This document shows, piece after piece, positions 19,539 to 29,933 of a stretch of DNA of 64,000 nucleotides (position 1 is its first letter; every line of letters begins with the position of its first letter). Both the position numbers and the translations under genes were made by a program. Source of the stretch: Gammaproteobacteria bacterium UBA1119 (GTDB taxonomy: Bacteria > Pseudomonadota > Gammaproteobacteria > Pseudomonadales > Azotimanducaceae); NCBI GenBank assembly GCA_002313255.1, contig DCBA01000010.1:63259-127258 (forward strand), written 5' to 3'. The notes under the pieces were generated by a model, which saw only the letters and a program-made list of their open reading frames with translations, was not told where the DNA came from and did no database searches.

Positions 19539-20368
19539 CTCAAACTTAAATTTCGCGCGATCTGAACACTGGCATGCGGCTTATTAAGCGTATAGAAATG
19601 GATGCCCGGTGCACCCCCGTTCAGCAAGCGTTCACACAAGTTGGTGACGACTTCGATGCCGAACGCGAGCAAATCTTCGGGTTTGTCAGCCAGGTGTGCT
19701 AAGCGGGTACGGATCCAACGGGGAATGTCAGCGCCACAGCCATCAGAAAACTTAACCAAGCCTTCGTAATTCGTAATCGGCATGATGCCAGGGACTATGG
19801 GCGTTTCGATTCCGTGCGAGCGGCAGCGGTCGATGAAGTAAAAATAACTGTCGGCATTAAAAAAATACTGGGTGATACAGCCGTTGGCGCCTGATTCGAT
19901 TTTCTTGCGTAAGAAACGGATATCGTCCTCCGGCGATATCGCATCCGGGTGTGTTTCTGGATAGGCGGCTACGTAAAGGTTGAACGTATTGCCGAAGTGC
20001 CTGCGGATTAGCTTGACCAGCGAGTGTGCTCGACGAATACGGGCGGTCGAACCAATCCCCGAGGGGGGATCTCCTCTAAGCGCGACCATACGAGTAACTC
20101 CAAGTTCCCGATATTTTTCGATTAATGACACGAGAGTACTTTCGGAGTCGTCGCCCCAGGACAAATGGGGTGCCGTGGTCATTCCGTTCTCCATGAGTTT
20201 AACCACGGTTTGGTAAGTACGAGTTCGGGTGCTACCACCTGCACCATAGGTGACGGAAAAATAAGCGGGATTAGTTGCCGCAAGCGCCTCGGCGGTTTCA
20301 ATTAATCTTGTTCTGCCAGCCTCTGTTTGGGGCGGAAAAAACTCGTAACTGATCTGCGGCTGAGACAC
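19535..20368 (-). CDS. metF: 5,10-methylenetetrahydrofolate reductase
   Basis: FAD enzyme that reduces methylene-THF to methyl-THF for methionine synthesis. The 277 residues are the usual bacterial length. They contain SYEFFPPQTEAG with the catalytic glutamate, SVTYGAGGSTR, APHLSWG, ALRGDPP, CITQYFFNADSYFYFIDRC and PGIMPITNY. It starts with GTG at 20368, eight bases past the metK stop, so metK-metF-rsmE probably share a transcript. SAM, methyl-THF and (through metX) homoserine acylation genes are all within 8 kb. Confidence 0.97.
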   Translation of the reverse strand: MSQPQISYEFFPPQTEAGRTRLIETAEALAATNPAYFSVTYGAGGSTRTRTYQTVVKLMENGMTTAPHLSWGDDSESTLVSLIEKYRELGVTRMVALRGDPPSGIGSTARIRRAHSLVKLIRRHFGNTFNLYVAAYPETHPDAISPEDDIRFLRKKIESGANGCITQYFFNADSYFYFIDRCRSHGIETPIVPGIMPITNYEGLVKFSDGCGADIPRWIRTRLAHLADKPEDLLAFGIEVVTNLCERLLNGGAPGIHFYTLNKPHASVQIARNLSLS

Positions 20369-20376
20369 GTGCTGAC

Positions 20377-21525
20377 TTACGCGTTTGCTAACGTTTCCGC
20401 GCGGTCCGTTCTTTCCCAGGTGAAGTCGTTTTCTGTGCGCCCGAAGTGACCGTAAGCTGCGGTGCTTTGGTAGATTGGACGCTTGAGATCGAGCATCGCG
20501 ATAAGCCCGCTAGGACGAAGGTCAAAGTGTTCGCGAATTAATTGTTCAATCCGGTCGTCGGCGACCTGCCCGGTACCAAACGTTTCAACGCTAATTGAGG
20601 TCGGTTCAGCAACGCCAATGGCATAGCTGATTTGAATTTCACAACGCGCTGCGAGGCCTGCGGCAACGATGTTTTTGGCGACGTAGCGACTCGCGTAGGC
20701 CGCCGAGCGATCGACCTTCGAGGGGTCCTTCCCCGAGAAGGCTCCACCACCGTGCCGTGCCATGCCGCCATACGTATCGACGATAATTTTACGACCGGTT
20801 AAGCCGCAATCGCCTCGTGGCCCGCCAATCACAAATTGGCCGGTGGGATTGATGTAAACCTGGGTGTCGGGGGTCATCCAGTTGCCCGGCAAGGTGGGTT
20901 TAATGATTTCTTCCATCACTGCCTCGTGGAGGTCGTTTTGGGTCACTTCAGGACTGTGTTGTGTGGATAGCACGACTGCATCAATGGCGACTGGGACACC
21001 GTTTTCATAGCGGAACGTGAGCTGACTTTTGGCGTCCGGACGGAGAAAGTCGAGAGAGTTGCGACGAACTTCAGCTTGTTTTTTGACCAGTCGATGGGCA
21101 TATGTGATTGGGGCTGGCATCAGCACGTCCGTTTCGTTCGTTGCATAGCCAAACATTAACCCTTGGTCGCCGGCTCCCTGTTCGTGACTGTCACTTTCGT
21201 CAACGCCCATCGCGATGTCTGTGGATTGCATCCCGAGTGCGTTCATGATCGCGCACGACTCAAGGTCGAAGCCCGTTGAAAGATCGGTGTAGCCGATCTC
21301 TGTAATGACCTTGCGAACTATTTTCTCGACGTCAATGTTTGCTGTTGAACGGGTTTCTCCCGCCACGACAACGATGCCCGTTTTGATCAAGGTTTCACAC
21401 GCGACACGCGACTCGCTGTCTTGTTCGAGCATTGCATCCACAACGGCGTCTGATATTTGATCGGCCATCTTGTCGGGGTGGCCCTCAGAAACCGATTCGG
21501 AAGTAAAAACGCTAAAGTTTGCCAT
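20377..21525 (-). CDS. metK: S-adenosylmethionine synthetase
   Basis: Condenses methionine with ATP to give SAM. From the ATG at 21525 the protein is 382 residues, beginning [31 protein letters not shown], the family start. Also present are [13 protein letters not shown] [15 protein letters not shown], the [24 protein letters not shown] loop reading [14 protein letters not shown] and [26 protein letters not shown] lies six bases upstream. An in-frame ATG at 21531 is a close alternative. A longer frame to 21645 is leader, not protein. Divergent from tkt over about 150 bases; I find no SAM riboswitch in that leader. Confidence 0.97.
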   Translation of the reverse strand: MANFSVFTSESVSEGHPDKMADQISDAVVDAMLEQDSESRVACETLIKTGIVVVAGETRSTANIDVEKIVRKVITEIGYTDLSTGFDLESCAIMNALGMQSTDIAMGVDESDSHEQGAGDQGLMFGYATNETDVLMPAPITYAHRLVKKQAEVRRNSLDFLRPDAKSQLTFRYENGVPVAIDAVVLSTQHSPEVTQNDLHEAVMEEIIKPTLPGNWMTPDTQVYINPTGQFVIGGPRGDCGLTGRKIIVDTYGGMARHGGGAFSGKDPSKVDRSAAYASRYVAKNIVAAGLAARCEIQISYAIGVAEPTSISVETFGTGQVADDRIEQLIREHFDLRPSGLIAMLDLKRPIYQSTAAYGHFGRTENDFTWERTDRAETLANA

Positions 21526-21675
21526 CGCCATCCCTTCTTTCTTCAGCTGCATTGTACGAAAGCTTACCCTCGGTCGCTTGTGATCTACGTCCATTTTACA
21601 TGTATGACCCTCAACGCTAGACGACCCATTACATTGCACCCACAATAGCGGCGCCCATCACGAAGTGACGAAAGT

Positions 21676-23664
21676 ATGCCTTCCCGTTTTGAAAGAGCGA
21701 ATGCAATACGTGCGCTCGCCATGGATGCTGTGGAAAAAGCTAATTCTGGCCACCCTGGTGCGCCCATGGGGTTGGCAGACATCGCGGAAGTTTTATGGCG
21801 CGATGTGCTTCGATACAACCCCGCTAACCCCAACTGGTGGAATCGAGACCGCTTCGTCCTGTCCAATGGACACGGATCTATGTTGCTTTACGCCGTTTTA
21901 CACTTAACGGGTTACGATGTTTCCATAGACGACATCAAAGCGTTTAGACAGCTTGGGTCAGTGACAGCAGGCCATCCCGAACGAGGAGAATGTCCAGGCG
22001 TAGAGACGACGACGGGGCCTTTGGGTCAAGGATTCGCCAATGCAGTAGGGATGGCGTTGGCTGAGCTCATGCTCGCGCGACACTACAATCGTGACGGTTT
22101 CGACGTGGTTGATCATCGCACCTGGGTGATCGTAGGTGACGGCTGTCTCATGGAAGGTATTTCCCATGAGGCGGCGTCATTAGCGGGAACTTTGGGGTTA
22201 GGAAAGCTTGTTGCGATATACGACAACAACGGTATTTCGATCGATGGCGATACCGCCGGTTGGTTTACTGAGGATGTCCCTGCGCGTTTCGAAGCATATG
22301 GGTGGCGCGTTATTCGTGATGTTGATGGACATGATCCCGATGCTGTGATTACCGCGTGCAAGTCGGCAACGGACTCTAATAGCGCTCCAACCCTCATTTG
22401 TTGTCGTACGACGATTGGCTTTGGCGCGCCCGGAAAAAGCGGTTCGGCGGCAGCACATGGCTCGCCACTTGGTGGCGACGAAGTCCGTGGTGCACGTCGG
22501 AGACTTCAATGGGAATACGAACCCTTCGAAATACCGGATCATCTGTACCGCGAATGGAATATGCGGGATAGCGGCAATTCGTTTGAAGAGACGTGGAATA
22601 GGCTTTTCGCTCGATATCGAAAAGAGCACGCGTCGTTAGCTGACGAATTGAGTCGACGAATGGAGGGGCACCTGCCGGAGGGTTGGTCCTTGATTCTCGA
22701 TAAGCTGGCTATGGCGAATCAGAAAGACCCGAAGGCGTTGGAAACTCGGAAAGCGTCGAAGCTATGTCTGGATGCGATAGGCCCACACCTTCCGGAATTG
22801 GTTGGAGGTTCTGCAGATTTAACAGGATCAAATAACACCAAATGGGACGGTGCCGGATGGCTTGTGGACGGCGGACGTTATCTGAATTACGGGGTGCGAG
22901 AATTCGGTATGTCCGCGATTGCGAATGGGATTGCCGTGCATGGCGGCTTTATCCCGTTTACGGGAACGTTTTTGGTGTTTATGGAATATGCACGAAACGC
23001 GGTACGACTTGCTTCGTTGATGCAAGTACGCAATATATTTGTCTACACACACGACTCCGTTGGTCTGGGTGAAGATGGGCCTACTCACCAGCCCGTCGAG
23101 CAATTAAGTAATTTGCGGATGACGCCCAACTTATCGGTCTGGCGGCCGTGTGACACGGTGGAGACTTGCATCGCATGGAAGCAGGCGCTCGCCAGAGTGG
23201 AAGGGCCGACGGCGGTAATTTTGACCCGACAAAAAACCAGCGCCCAAATTCGTGACGAGTCGACCGTCAACGCCATTGCGTGCGGTGGATACATATTGCG
23301 CCGAGAGTCAAAGTCTTTAGATGTAATTCTCATCGCAACGGGTTCGGAGGTTGGGATTGCCATGGAAGCGGCAGGTGTTCTTGAGGGAGATGGCCTCGGT
23401 TGTCGAGTCGTTTCGATGCCTAGTGTCGATCACTTCCTGCAGCAGTCAGTGTCGTACCAAGCTCAAGTTTTACCACCGGAACATAGGGCGCGCGTCGCGG
23501 TTGAAGCCGCGCATCCAGACTACTGGTATCGTTTTGTCGGCTTTGATGGTCGGATTGTAGGCGTGGACCGATTTGGAGTTTCGGCACCTGGCGACGTTGC
23601 AATGGATGCTCTCGGTATTAACGCCGAGGCGGTTGTTGGGGCGGCACGTGAGACGATTGGCTAG
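21676..23664 (+). CDS. tkt: transketolase
   Basis: TPP enzyme of the non-oxidative pentose phosphate pathway that moves two-carbon units between sugar phosphates. The 662 residues include NSGHPGAPMGLADIAEVLW, GPLGQGFANAVGMA, the TPP motif GDGCLMEGISHEAASLAGTLGLGKLVAIYDNNGISIDG, the pyrimidine-domain VREFGMSAIANGIAVHGG and THDSVGLGEDGPTHQP. The ATG at 21676 is close to the metK divergent start. The tkt TAG shares a base with the pgk GTG. In many gammaproteobacteria epd or gap lies between tkt and pgk; here that gene is missing. Confidence 0.97.
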   Translation: MPSRFERANAIRALAMDAVEKANSGHPGAPMGLADIAEVLWRDVLRYNPANPNWWNRDRFVLSNGHGSMLLYAVLHLTGYDVSIDDIKAFRQLGSVTAGHPERGECPGVETTTGPLGQGFANAVGMALAELMLARHYNRDGFDVVDHRTWVIVGDGCLMEGISHEAASLAGTLGLGKLVAIYDNNGISIDGDTAGWFTEDVPARFEAYGWRVIRDVDGHDPDAVITACKSATDSNSAPTLICCRTTIGFGAPGKSGSAAAHGSPLGGDEVRGARRRLQWEYEPFEIPDHLYREWNMRDSGNSFEETWNRLFARYRKEHASLADELSRRMEGHLPEGWSLILDKLAMANQKDPKALETRKASKLCLDAIGPHLPELVGGSADLTGSNNTKWDGAGWLVDGGRYLNYGVREFGMSAIANGIAVHGGFIPFTGTFLVFMEYARNAVRLASLMQVRNIFVYTHDSVGLGEDGPTHQPVEQLSNLRMTPNLSVWRPCDTVETCIAWKQALARVEGPTAVILTRQKTSAQIRDESTVNAIACGGYILRRESKSLDVILIATGSEVGIAMEAAGVLEGDGLGCRVVSMPSVDHFLQQSVSYQAQVLPPEHRARVAVEAAHPDYWYRFVGFDGRIVGVDRFGVSAPGDVAMDALGINAEAVVGAARETIG

Positions 23665-24821
23665 TGAGATATAAACGCCTCGGCGATTTTCCCCTGGCAG
23701 GCAAACGGGTTCTGATTCGAGAAGATTTTAATGTACCGATTAAGGATGGGTCGGTGACTAGTAATGCACGTATCCGTGCCGCAATACCAACGATTGAGCA
23801 TTGCATTCGCGAGAAGGCTGCAGTCGTCATCATGTCGCACCTTGGTCGGCCGGAGGAAGAGGCCTTCGATGCCAAGTTGAGTCTTCGGCCTGTTGCGAAA
23901 GAACTAAGTGCGATGCTGGGTATTCAAGTGGACTTGATTTCGGATTGGCGCCGGCATCTTGACGTGCAACCGGGCGTCGCCGTTCTGATTGAAAATGTTC
24001 GATTTGAAAAGGGCGAAGCGTCAAACGAGCGTGATCTAGGAAGGGCATACGCGCGGTTGTGTGACATCTTCGTAATGGATGCTTTCGCGACTGCTCATCG
24101 AGCCCATGCATCGACCCATGCGGTTGCGGAGTTTGCGGACGAGGCATGCGCGGGCCCCCTTTTATCTGCGGAGCTCGATGTGCTTGCCCGTGTGCTAGAA
24201 AATCCACAACGACCCTTAGTTGCCATCGTCGGCGGTTCTAAGGTGTCCACTAAATTGAATACGTTACATAGTCTCGCTGATATTGCGGATACGATTGTGG
24301 TTGGAGGAGGGATTGCCAACACCTTTTTGTTGGCAGCGGGAAAGCCGATCGGTCGATCCCTCGCGGAGCCCGAACTCGTTGACGTTGCTGAATCAATCAT
24401 TGCCCGAAGTGTAGTTTTGGAACACGTAGACGTTATGACGGGGGCGGAATTAAACGACAAAGCAACGGCGCGACTTTGCCTCGCGGATGGCGTTGGCGAA
24501 GATGACGTTATTGGTGATATTGGTCCTCAATCGGCTAGACGGATCGCGGACCTGGTTCATAACGCTGGAACCGTAATTTGGAACGGACCGGTAGGGGTAT
24601 TTGAGATCGATCAATTTGGAGAGGGTACTCGGCTCGTCGCTGAGGCCATAGCGCAATCGTCAGCCTTTTCGATTGCCGGGGGCGGAGACACCATAGCGGC
24701 GATCGAAAAATATGAAATTGAAAACGAAATCTCATACATATCGACTGGGGGAGGCGCTTTTCTTGAATTCTTAGGGGGCCTCAGCCTTCCGGCGTTGGAA
24801 GTATTGGAGGCGCGCGTGTAG
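23664..24821 (+). CDS. pgk: phosphoglycerate kinase
   Basis: Interconverts 1,3-bisphosphoglycerate + ADP and 3-phosphoglycerate + ATP. The 385-residue protein starts MRYKRLGDFPLAGKRVLIREDFNVP, with the common R(A/V)DFNVP motif reading REDFNVP. SHLGRP near residue 55, ENVRFEKGE, DAFATAHRAHAS, GGSKVSTKL and GGGDTIAAIEK follow. The GTG start overlaps the tkt stop by one base, so the two are co-translated. pgk is not followed by pyk or fba as it often is; the next gene is a flavoprotein 106 bases on. Confidence 0.96.
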   Translation: MRYKRLGDFPLAGKRVLIREDFNVPIKDGSVTSNARIRAAIPTIEHCIREKAAVVIMSHLGRPEEEAFDAKLSLRPVAKELSAMLGIQVDLISDWRRHLDVQPGVAVLIENVRFEKGEASNERDLGRAYARLCDIFVMDAFATAHRAHASTHAVAEFADEACAGPLLSAELDVLARVLENPQRPLVAIVGGSKVSTKLNTLHSLADIADTIVVGGGIANTFLLAAGKPIGRSLAEPELVDVAESIIARSVVLEHVDVMTGAELNDKATARLCLADGVGEDDVIGDIGPQSARRIADLVHNAGTVIWNGPVGVFEIDQFGEGTRLVAEAIAQSSAFSIAGGGDTIAAIEKYEIENEISYISTGGGAFLEFLGGLSLPALEVLEARV

Positions 24822-24927
24822 GACGTTTGAGGCATGCCGCGGCACGCGGATTGCGCGATAGAGAATTAGGACTTGTTGACGGCTTCCGAGAGATACTTCA
24901 ACTGCGATGAACGGATAAGGATTCTTC

Positions 24928-26304
24928 GTGGAAAACATTGAGGCTCTTAACGAAATTTTTTCGCGCGGTCGGGTAAAAACAGACCAAGCGGATCTCATAC
25001 ATTGGGGTACGGACTGGACACGGAGTTTCGAGGTCGCGCCGCAAGCCGTGGTTTTTCCGGAGCGTATCGATGAACTCGTCGCGCTAGTTAAACTCGCTCG
25101 TGAGTACTCACTCAAATTGGTCCCGTCCGGCGGCCGCACGGGGCTTTCTGGAGGCGCGGTTGCTTCAAACGACGAAGTTATCGTTTCGTTCGATCGAATG
25201 AATCAGATTCATGCGTTTAATCCAACCGATCGAATCGTCGGCTGTCAGGCCGGAGTGATCACGCAAAGACTACAAGAGTACGCTTTTGAGCGAGGGCTCT
25301 TTTATCCTGTTGATTTTGCTTCATCGGGTTCGAGTCAAATTGGCGGAAATATTGCTACGAACGCCGGGGGGATCAAAGTCATTCGGTACGGCCTTACCCG
25401 GGATTGGGTAGCAGGGCTTACTGTCGTCACTGGTACGGGCGATATCATTCGTTGCAACCGCGGGTTGGTTAAAAATGCGACGGGGTACGATCTTAGGCAT
25501 CTCTTTATTGGCTCCGAAGGCACGCTAGGGTTCATCGTTGAAGCCGAAATCCGTCTAGCACCCGGCCCAAAACCACAACGAGTAATGGTGCTTGGAGTCA
25601 ACGAGCTTGATGACATCCTCAACCTTCTTCAGTGCTTCCAACAGCACGTTGTCCTAACGGCGTTTGAATTTTTTTCAGAACTTGCGCTACAGAAAGTAAC
25701 AAAAAGGGGCGATATTCCAAGACCGTTTTCAGAACCGTGCGCCTTTTATGCCCTGGTTGAGTTCGATGCAGATGCGGACGAAGAGGCTGCGATCGCATTC
25801 GAAGAAGCGCTGGGTCGGGGTTGGGTAACTACGGGAGTGATAAGTCAATCTGATGCACAGGCAGCAGCGTTGTGGTCATTACGGGAAAATATCAGTGAGA
25901 GCATTGCCGCCGACACGCCCTATAAAAATGATCTCTCAGTGCGGATATCGGAAGTGCCTGGTTTTCTTTCCGATGTCGATGGCATCGTGAACAAACACTA
26001 CCCTGATCTCGATGTTTGTTGGTATGGCCATATTGGTGATGGAAATCTCCACTTAAATATCTTGAAGCCAGAGTCCCTAACAATCGACGAATTTTTCGAG
26101 CGCTGTCATCGAATCGATCCGGAACTTTTCAGCCTGATCGAGCAACGTGGCGGGAGTATTTCGGCTGAACACGGCGTGGGATTACTAAAACGGGATTTTT
26201 TGCCGTTCAGTAGGAGCGACGCAGAAATTGGTCTGATGCGCGAGCTGAAAGAGGTATTCGATCCGAGTGGGATTATGAATCCGGGAAAATTGTTTAGCGA
26301 ATAG
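24928..26304 (+). CDS. FAD-binding 2-hydroxyacid dehydrogenase (GlcD/D2HGDH type)
   Basis: A 458-residue flavoprotein of the VAO/PCMH family. The FAD domain shows [17 protein letters not shown], the pyrophosphate-binding [13 protein letters not shown] near residue 68, [22 protein letters not shown], and [22 protein letters not shown]. The C-terminal cap has the metal-site segment [15 protein letters not shown] and [15 protein letters not shown]. Closest in character to D-2-hydroxyglutarate dehydrogenase, which in Pseudomonas lies in the serA/rpiA/ilvA neighbourhood, as here with rpiA and ilvA. D-lactate or glycolate are alternative substrates. It starts with GTG. Its end overlaps the convergent rpiA end by 11 bases. 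Confidence 0.85.
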   Translation: MENIEALNEIFSRGRVKTDQADLIHWGTDWTRSFEVAPQAVVFPERIDELVALVKLAREYSLKLVPSGGRTGLSGGAVASNDEVIVSFDRMNQIHAFNPTDRIVGCQAGVITQRLQEYAFERGLFYPVDFASSGSSQIGGNIATNAGGIKVIRYGLTRDWVAGLTVVTGTGDIIRCNRGLVKNATGYDLRHLFIGSEGTLGFIVEAEIRLAPGPKPQRVMVLGVNELDDILNLLQCFQQHVVLTAFEFFSELALQKVTKRGDIPRPFSEPCAFYALVEFDADADEEAAIAFEEALGRGWVTTGVISQSDAQAAALWSLRENISESIAADTPYKNDLSVRISEVPGFLSDVDGIVNKHYPDLDVCWYGHIGDGNLHLNILKPESLTIDEFFERCHRIDPELFSLIEQRGGSISAEHGVGLLKRDFLPFSRSDAEIGLMRELKEVFDPSGIMNPGKLFSE

Positions 26305-26959
26305 ATACGCGTTCAGCCGAGGCTATAAATAGCGTGTCGGGTCGATTGGTCGCGAAAATCCCGTTGGTGACTACGCCTGCAATGTTATTGATTGCCTTCT
26401 CTAGAGAGTCTGGGTCATCGATATTTAGTCCCTGGACATCGAGAATCAAGTTACCGTTGTCGGTGATTAAACCGTTTCGGTAGACTGGATTGCCGCCGAG
26501 TTCAACGAGGGATCGTGCGACAAAGCTTCGAGCCATTGGTACTACTTCCACTGGGAGCGGAAAGGAACCCAATTGGTCCACACACTTCGTGTCGTCGACG
26601 ATGCAGACAAACTCATCGCTTGCGGCTGCAATTATCTTCTCGCGAGTTAAGGCACCGCCCCCTCCTTTGATTACGGCGTTGCTCGGCTCGACTTCGTCGG
26701 CGCCATCGACGTAAATGAAAACACCGGGGGCCTTGTTTAAATCGATTACGCGCACCCCTAGCCCTTCCAGCCTGGAGGTTGAGGCTTCGGAACTAGAGAC
26801 GGTGGCATCGAATTTGTGTCGAATGGAACCAAGCGCATCAATGAAATGGTCGGTCGTTGAACCCGTTCCTACCCCGACGATGGAATCGAGTCTCAGTTTC
26901 GGCTCTATGTATGTAATCGCAGCTTCGGCCGCAGCTTTTTTCAGATCGTCCGTTTTCAT
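26294..26959 (-). CDS. rpiA: ribose-5-phosphate isomerase A
   Basis: Interconverts ribose 5-phosphate and ribulose 5-phosphate. From the ATG at 26959 it is 221 residues, starting [14 protein letters not shown]. It contains the phosphate loop [51 protein letters not shown] with the catalytic aspartate, lysine and glutamate, and [14 protein letters not shown]. An in-frame ATG at 26989 would add ten residues not found in relatives. Divergent from ilvA with 48 bases between start codons. It belongs with tkt to the pentose phosphate pathway. Confidence 0.96.
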   Translation of the reverse strand: MKTDDLKKAAAEAAITYIEPKLRLDSIVGVGTGSTTDHFIDALGSIRHKFDATVSSSEASTSRLEGLGVRVIDLNKAPGVFIYVDGADEVEPSNAVIKGGGGALTREKIIAAASDEFVCIVDDTKCVDQLGSFPLPVEVVPMARSFVARSLVELGGNPVYRNGLITDNGNLILDVQGLNIDDPDSLEKAINNIAGVVTNGIFATNRPDTLFIASAERVSIR

Positions 26960-27007
26960 GGAGCCATGGTAGCCTGAAGGCAAGATCAATTTCCGGGAGA
27001 TCGCGAC

Positions 27008-28525
27008 GTGCTTGAGGCCTACGTAAAGAAAATCCTATCTTCGGAAGTTTATGACGTCGCCGTCGAAACGCCATTGGAAGCAGCTCCGTTTCTTTCCACG
27101 AGGTTAAACGCGGACGTTTCGTTGAAGCGCGAAGACTTGCAACCTATCCATTCTTTTAAGATTCGTGGTGCCTATAACCGAATAGTTAAACTTGACGAGC
27201 ATGAGCGAGAGCGAGGTGTTTTAGCGGCTTCCGCTGGCAATCACGCGCAGGGTGTTGCGCTGGCTGCATCGCGATTGGGGATCCAGGCGACGATCGTGAT
27301 GGGACTCAATGCGCCGGTGATAAAAATCGAAGCAGTGCAGCGTTTAGGTGCGGAAGTGGTATTACGGGGTGATACATACGACGACGCTGCACAGCACGCA
27401 CACGCGCTCGCAGAACGAAATGGGGCGACTCTTGTGTCGCCATACGATGACCCAGCGGTCATTGCGGGTCAGGGTACGGTCGGTGTTGAAATCTTGAATC
27501 AGCACAAGGGTGATCCTGACGCGATCTTCGTTCCGGTGGGCGGGGGCGGACTAATCGCTGGCATTGCAGCTTATGTCAAGTATTTGAAACCGCGAGTCAA
27601 GATTATTGGGGTGGAGGCGAGTGGATCCGACTGTCTCAATCAAGCGTTGATCGCTGGACGAAGGGTTCGATTGCGAACGGAGGGAATGGATCTGTTCGCG
27701 GATGGAGCATCGGTGGCTCAGGTCGGCAAGCGGCCGTTTCAGGTCGCGCGTCGTCACGTCGATCAAGTAATCGTTGTTACGACAGATGAAATCTGTGCTG
27801 CCATCAAAGACATTTTCGACGATACGCGCGCTATCGCGGAACCAGCGGGCGCGCTCGCGGTGGCAGGCCTCAAGCGCTACGTTGAGGACACGCAGGGATC
27901 GAAGCGCAGATACGTTGCCGTGATTAGCGGGTCAAATGTCAACTTTGACCGCCTTAGGCACATTTCCGAGCGGGCCGAATTTGGGGAACGTCGGGAAGCT
28001 CTACTTGGGGTAAGCATTCCTGAAAAGCCGGGAAGTTTTCGGCGTTTGTGCCAGACACTCGGTAAGCGGGCAATTACAGAATTCAATTACCGCTCGAATG
28101 ATCAACGTACCGCACAGGTGTTTCTTGGTGTCCAAGTTCACGATCTTGAAGAGCGCAGGCACGTTGTCAATATGCTCCACAAACGGGGGTACGGTGTTGA
28201 CGATATGACTGATAACGAGATGGCCAAGCTCCATGTAAGACATATGGTTGGCGGTCGAGCATCGAGCGGAGTTGGAGAACTACTGTACCGTTTCGAATTT
28301 CCCGAAAGACCAGGTGCGCTGAGAACGTTCTTGACAGAGTTTGGCGTCGATTGGAATATTTCGCTATTCCATTACCGGAATCACGGTGCGGCCTGGGGTC
28401 GCGTTCTCGTGGGGTTTACGGCGGTAGATCAAGACCGGAGAGCGCTGCGTAAATACCTCGATCGAATCGGATATCGGTATTGGGAGGAATCTTCTAACTC
28501 AGCCTATCGGATGTTCTTGGTTTGA
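27008..28525 (+). CDS. ilvA: threonine ammonia-lyase, biosynthetic
   Basis: PLP enzyme that deaminates threonine to 2-oxobutyrate, committing carbon to isoleucine. The 505 residues have the catalytic domain with the PLP lysine in [13 protein letters not shown] near residue 55, [13 protein letters not shown] and the glycine loop [12 protein letters not shown]. The C-terminal regulatory part has two ACT-like repeats (residues about 330-410 and 425-505, each with [10 protein letters not shown] / [10 protein letters not shown]). The two-repeat form is the isoleucine-inhibited biosynthetic type. It starts with GTG at 27008. Its TGA overlaps the TTG start of the following SDR. Confidence 0.96.
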   Translation: MLEAYVKKILSSEVYDVAVETPLEAAPFLSTRLNADVSLKREDLQPIHSFKIRGAYNRIVKLDEHERERGVLAASAGNHAQGVALAASRLGIQATIVMGLNAPVIKIEAVQRLGAEVVLRGDTYDDAAQHAHALAERNGATLVSPYDDPAVIAGQGTVGVEILNQHKGDPDAIFVPVGGGGLIAGIAAYVKYLKPRVKIIGVEASGSDCLNQALIAGRRVRLRTEGMDLFADGASVAQVGKRPFQVARRHVDQVIVVTTDEICAAIKDIFDDTRAIAEPAGALAVAGLKRYVEDTQGSKRRYVAVISGSNVNFDRLRHISERAEFGERREALLGVSIPEKPGSFRRLCQTLGKRAITEFNYRSNDQRTAQVFLGVQVHDLEERRHVVNMLHKRGYGVDDMTDNEMAKLHVRHMVGGRASSGVGELLYRFEFPERPGALRTFLTEFGVDWNISLFHYRNHGAAWGRVLVGFTAVDQDRRALRKYLDRIGYRYWEESSNSAYRMFLV

Positions 28526-29346
28526 TAGGCGAAGAGAATCGAGCGGAGAGCTTCGCGGACGAAGGCTTGGACGGCAAAGTCGCCATCGTCACTGGTGGAG
28601 GAGCACGCGACGACGGGATTGGCAACGGTCGGGCGGCCGCGCTGCTCCTCGCAGACGCTGGTGCGCGCGTATTGGTTGTCGATCGGTCGATGAGTGCCGC
28701 CGAACGTACGGTCGAAATGATTACGGGAACCGGCGGAGTTGCAGTTGCGTTTAACGCGGACGTTACCGTTGATGCCGACTGCGAGGCAATGGTGGCGAAG
28801 GCGTTTGCATTATGGGGACGACTGGATGTTCTTGATAACAATGTAGGAGTGGGTAGTCGCGGCACCGTGGTCGATGAATCACCAACTCACTGGCGCCGCG
28901 TGATGAAGATAAACGTAGAGAGCGTTTTTCTTGCGAGCAAAATAGCGATACCGGCAATGATCGCGACGGGGGCCGGAGTGATCGTAAATGTCTCATCCAT
29001 TGCCGCCGTACGTCCGCGTGGGATGACCGCTTACAGTACCTCCAAAAGCGCAATTATTGGTCTTACGCAGGCCATGGCGGTTGATCATGGGCCGGAGGGC
29101 ATTCGAGTAAATTGCGTCGCGCCGGGCCCGGTATTTACGCCGATGGTATATCAGTCAGGGATGAGCGAAAAAGCACGAGACGCGAGAGTACGTGCTTCTG
29201 TCTTGGGGATTGAAGGAACGGGCTGGGACGTTGGCAACGCGGTTCGGTTTTTGGCGTCTGAAAGGGCGCGATACATAACAGGCCAGACGCTGATCGTCGA
29301 TGGAGGGGTCACTTTGCTAGGCCCAGAACGAGACGCATCTGGATAG
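28522..29346 (+). CDS. short-chain dehydrogenase/reductase, translationally coupled to ilvA
   Basis: A 274-residue NAD(P)-dependent SDR. The cofactor motif is a variant: VTGGGARDDGIGNGRAA has six residues between TG and GIG instead of three. The usual NNAG is NNVG. The catalytic serine lies in VNVSSIAAV and the tyrosine-lysine pair in YSTSK. GPVFTPM and the C-terminal GQTLIVDGG are normal. The TTG start at 28522 overlaps the ilvA stop as TTGA, implying co-expression with threonine deaminase. The substrate is unknown; I know no conserved ilvA-SDR link, so a role in branched-chain metabolism is speculation. Confidence 0.85.
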   Translation: MIGEENRAESFADEGLDGKVAIVTGGGARDDGIGNGRAAALLLADAGARVLVVDRSMSAAERTVEMITGTGGVAVAFNADVTVDADCEAMVAKAFALWGRLDVLDNNVGVGSRGTVVDESPTHWRRVMKINVESVFLASKIAIPAMIATGAGVIVNVSSIAAVRPRGMTAYSTSKSAIIGLTQAMAVDHGPEGIRVNCVAPGPVFTPMVYQSGMSEKARDARVRASVLGIEGTGWDVGNAVRFLASERARYITGQTLIVDGGVTLLGPERDASG

Positions 29347-29361
29347 GACTGATTGAGGAAC

Positions 29362-29913
29362 TTAGCCGGTTGGCTCCTCACTCGGCACGACGTAACGTAA
29401 GTATTCGTCTTCGAAAACAAGTAAGGATGGGTCCTGAATGTGGTCAATATACAGTGTGCCCATGAGGTGATCGATCTCGTGTTGTACGACAGTAGCGTGA
29501 AAATCTGAGAACTCACGTTCCAATCGAGTTCCGTCTGCGTCGGTGTATGCCAATCGGATTTGTTGAGGTCTTTCGACAAACCCTCGAAGCCCGGGGATGG
29601 ATAAACATCCTTCCCAATAGCCAGCGGTGGCGGTATCTAGGGTGGTTACGAAGGGATTAATGCAGACGGTCGAAGGTAAGGCCTCGAGTTCGCCGTAGCG
29701 ACTCTGACCTCCAGGCAAATCGATAATCGCGAGTTGAATTGGCTCGTCTATTTGAGGCGCCGCTAATCCGATTCCGCCGTAATCCCGCAGTGTGTCTTGC
29801 ATGTCCTCTATGAGGTTTGAAAGGGACGCACTGCCGATCATGTTTTCCGCAATTGATTCGGCTTTCCGGCGCAGTGTTGGGTGGCCCATGCGGATGATTT
29901 TTCGTACTGCCAT
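29362..29913 (-). CDS. def: peptide deformylase
   Basis: Metalloenzyme that removes the formyl group from nascent protein N-termini. The 183 residues carry all three signatures: GIGLAAPQI near residue 49, EGCLSIPG with the metal-binding cysteine, and VQHEIDHLMGTLYIDH with the HExxH metal site. The start is an ATG at 29913, following ygfA at 21 bases. It is not next to fmt, the usual partner, which suggests a second or relocated def copy. It converges with the SDR gene. Confidence 0.95.
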   Translation of the reverse strand: MAVRKIIRMGHPTLRRKAESIAENMIGSASLSNLIEDMQDTLRDYGGIGLAAPQIDEPIQLAIIDLPGGQSRYGELEALPSTVCINPFVTTLDTATAGYWEGCLSIPGLRGFVERPQQIRLAYTDADGTRLEREFSDFHATVVQHEIDHLMGTLYIDHIQDPSLLVFEDEYLRYVVPSEEPTG

Positions 29914-29933
29914 AACCCAGTATAACCGGGGAA

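Noticed and set aside
20526..21675. SAM riboswitch ahead of metK
   Set aside because: The 150-base metK leader shows no SAM-I, SAM-II or SAH-type conserved core by eye; no claim is made.
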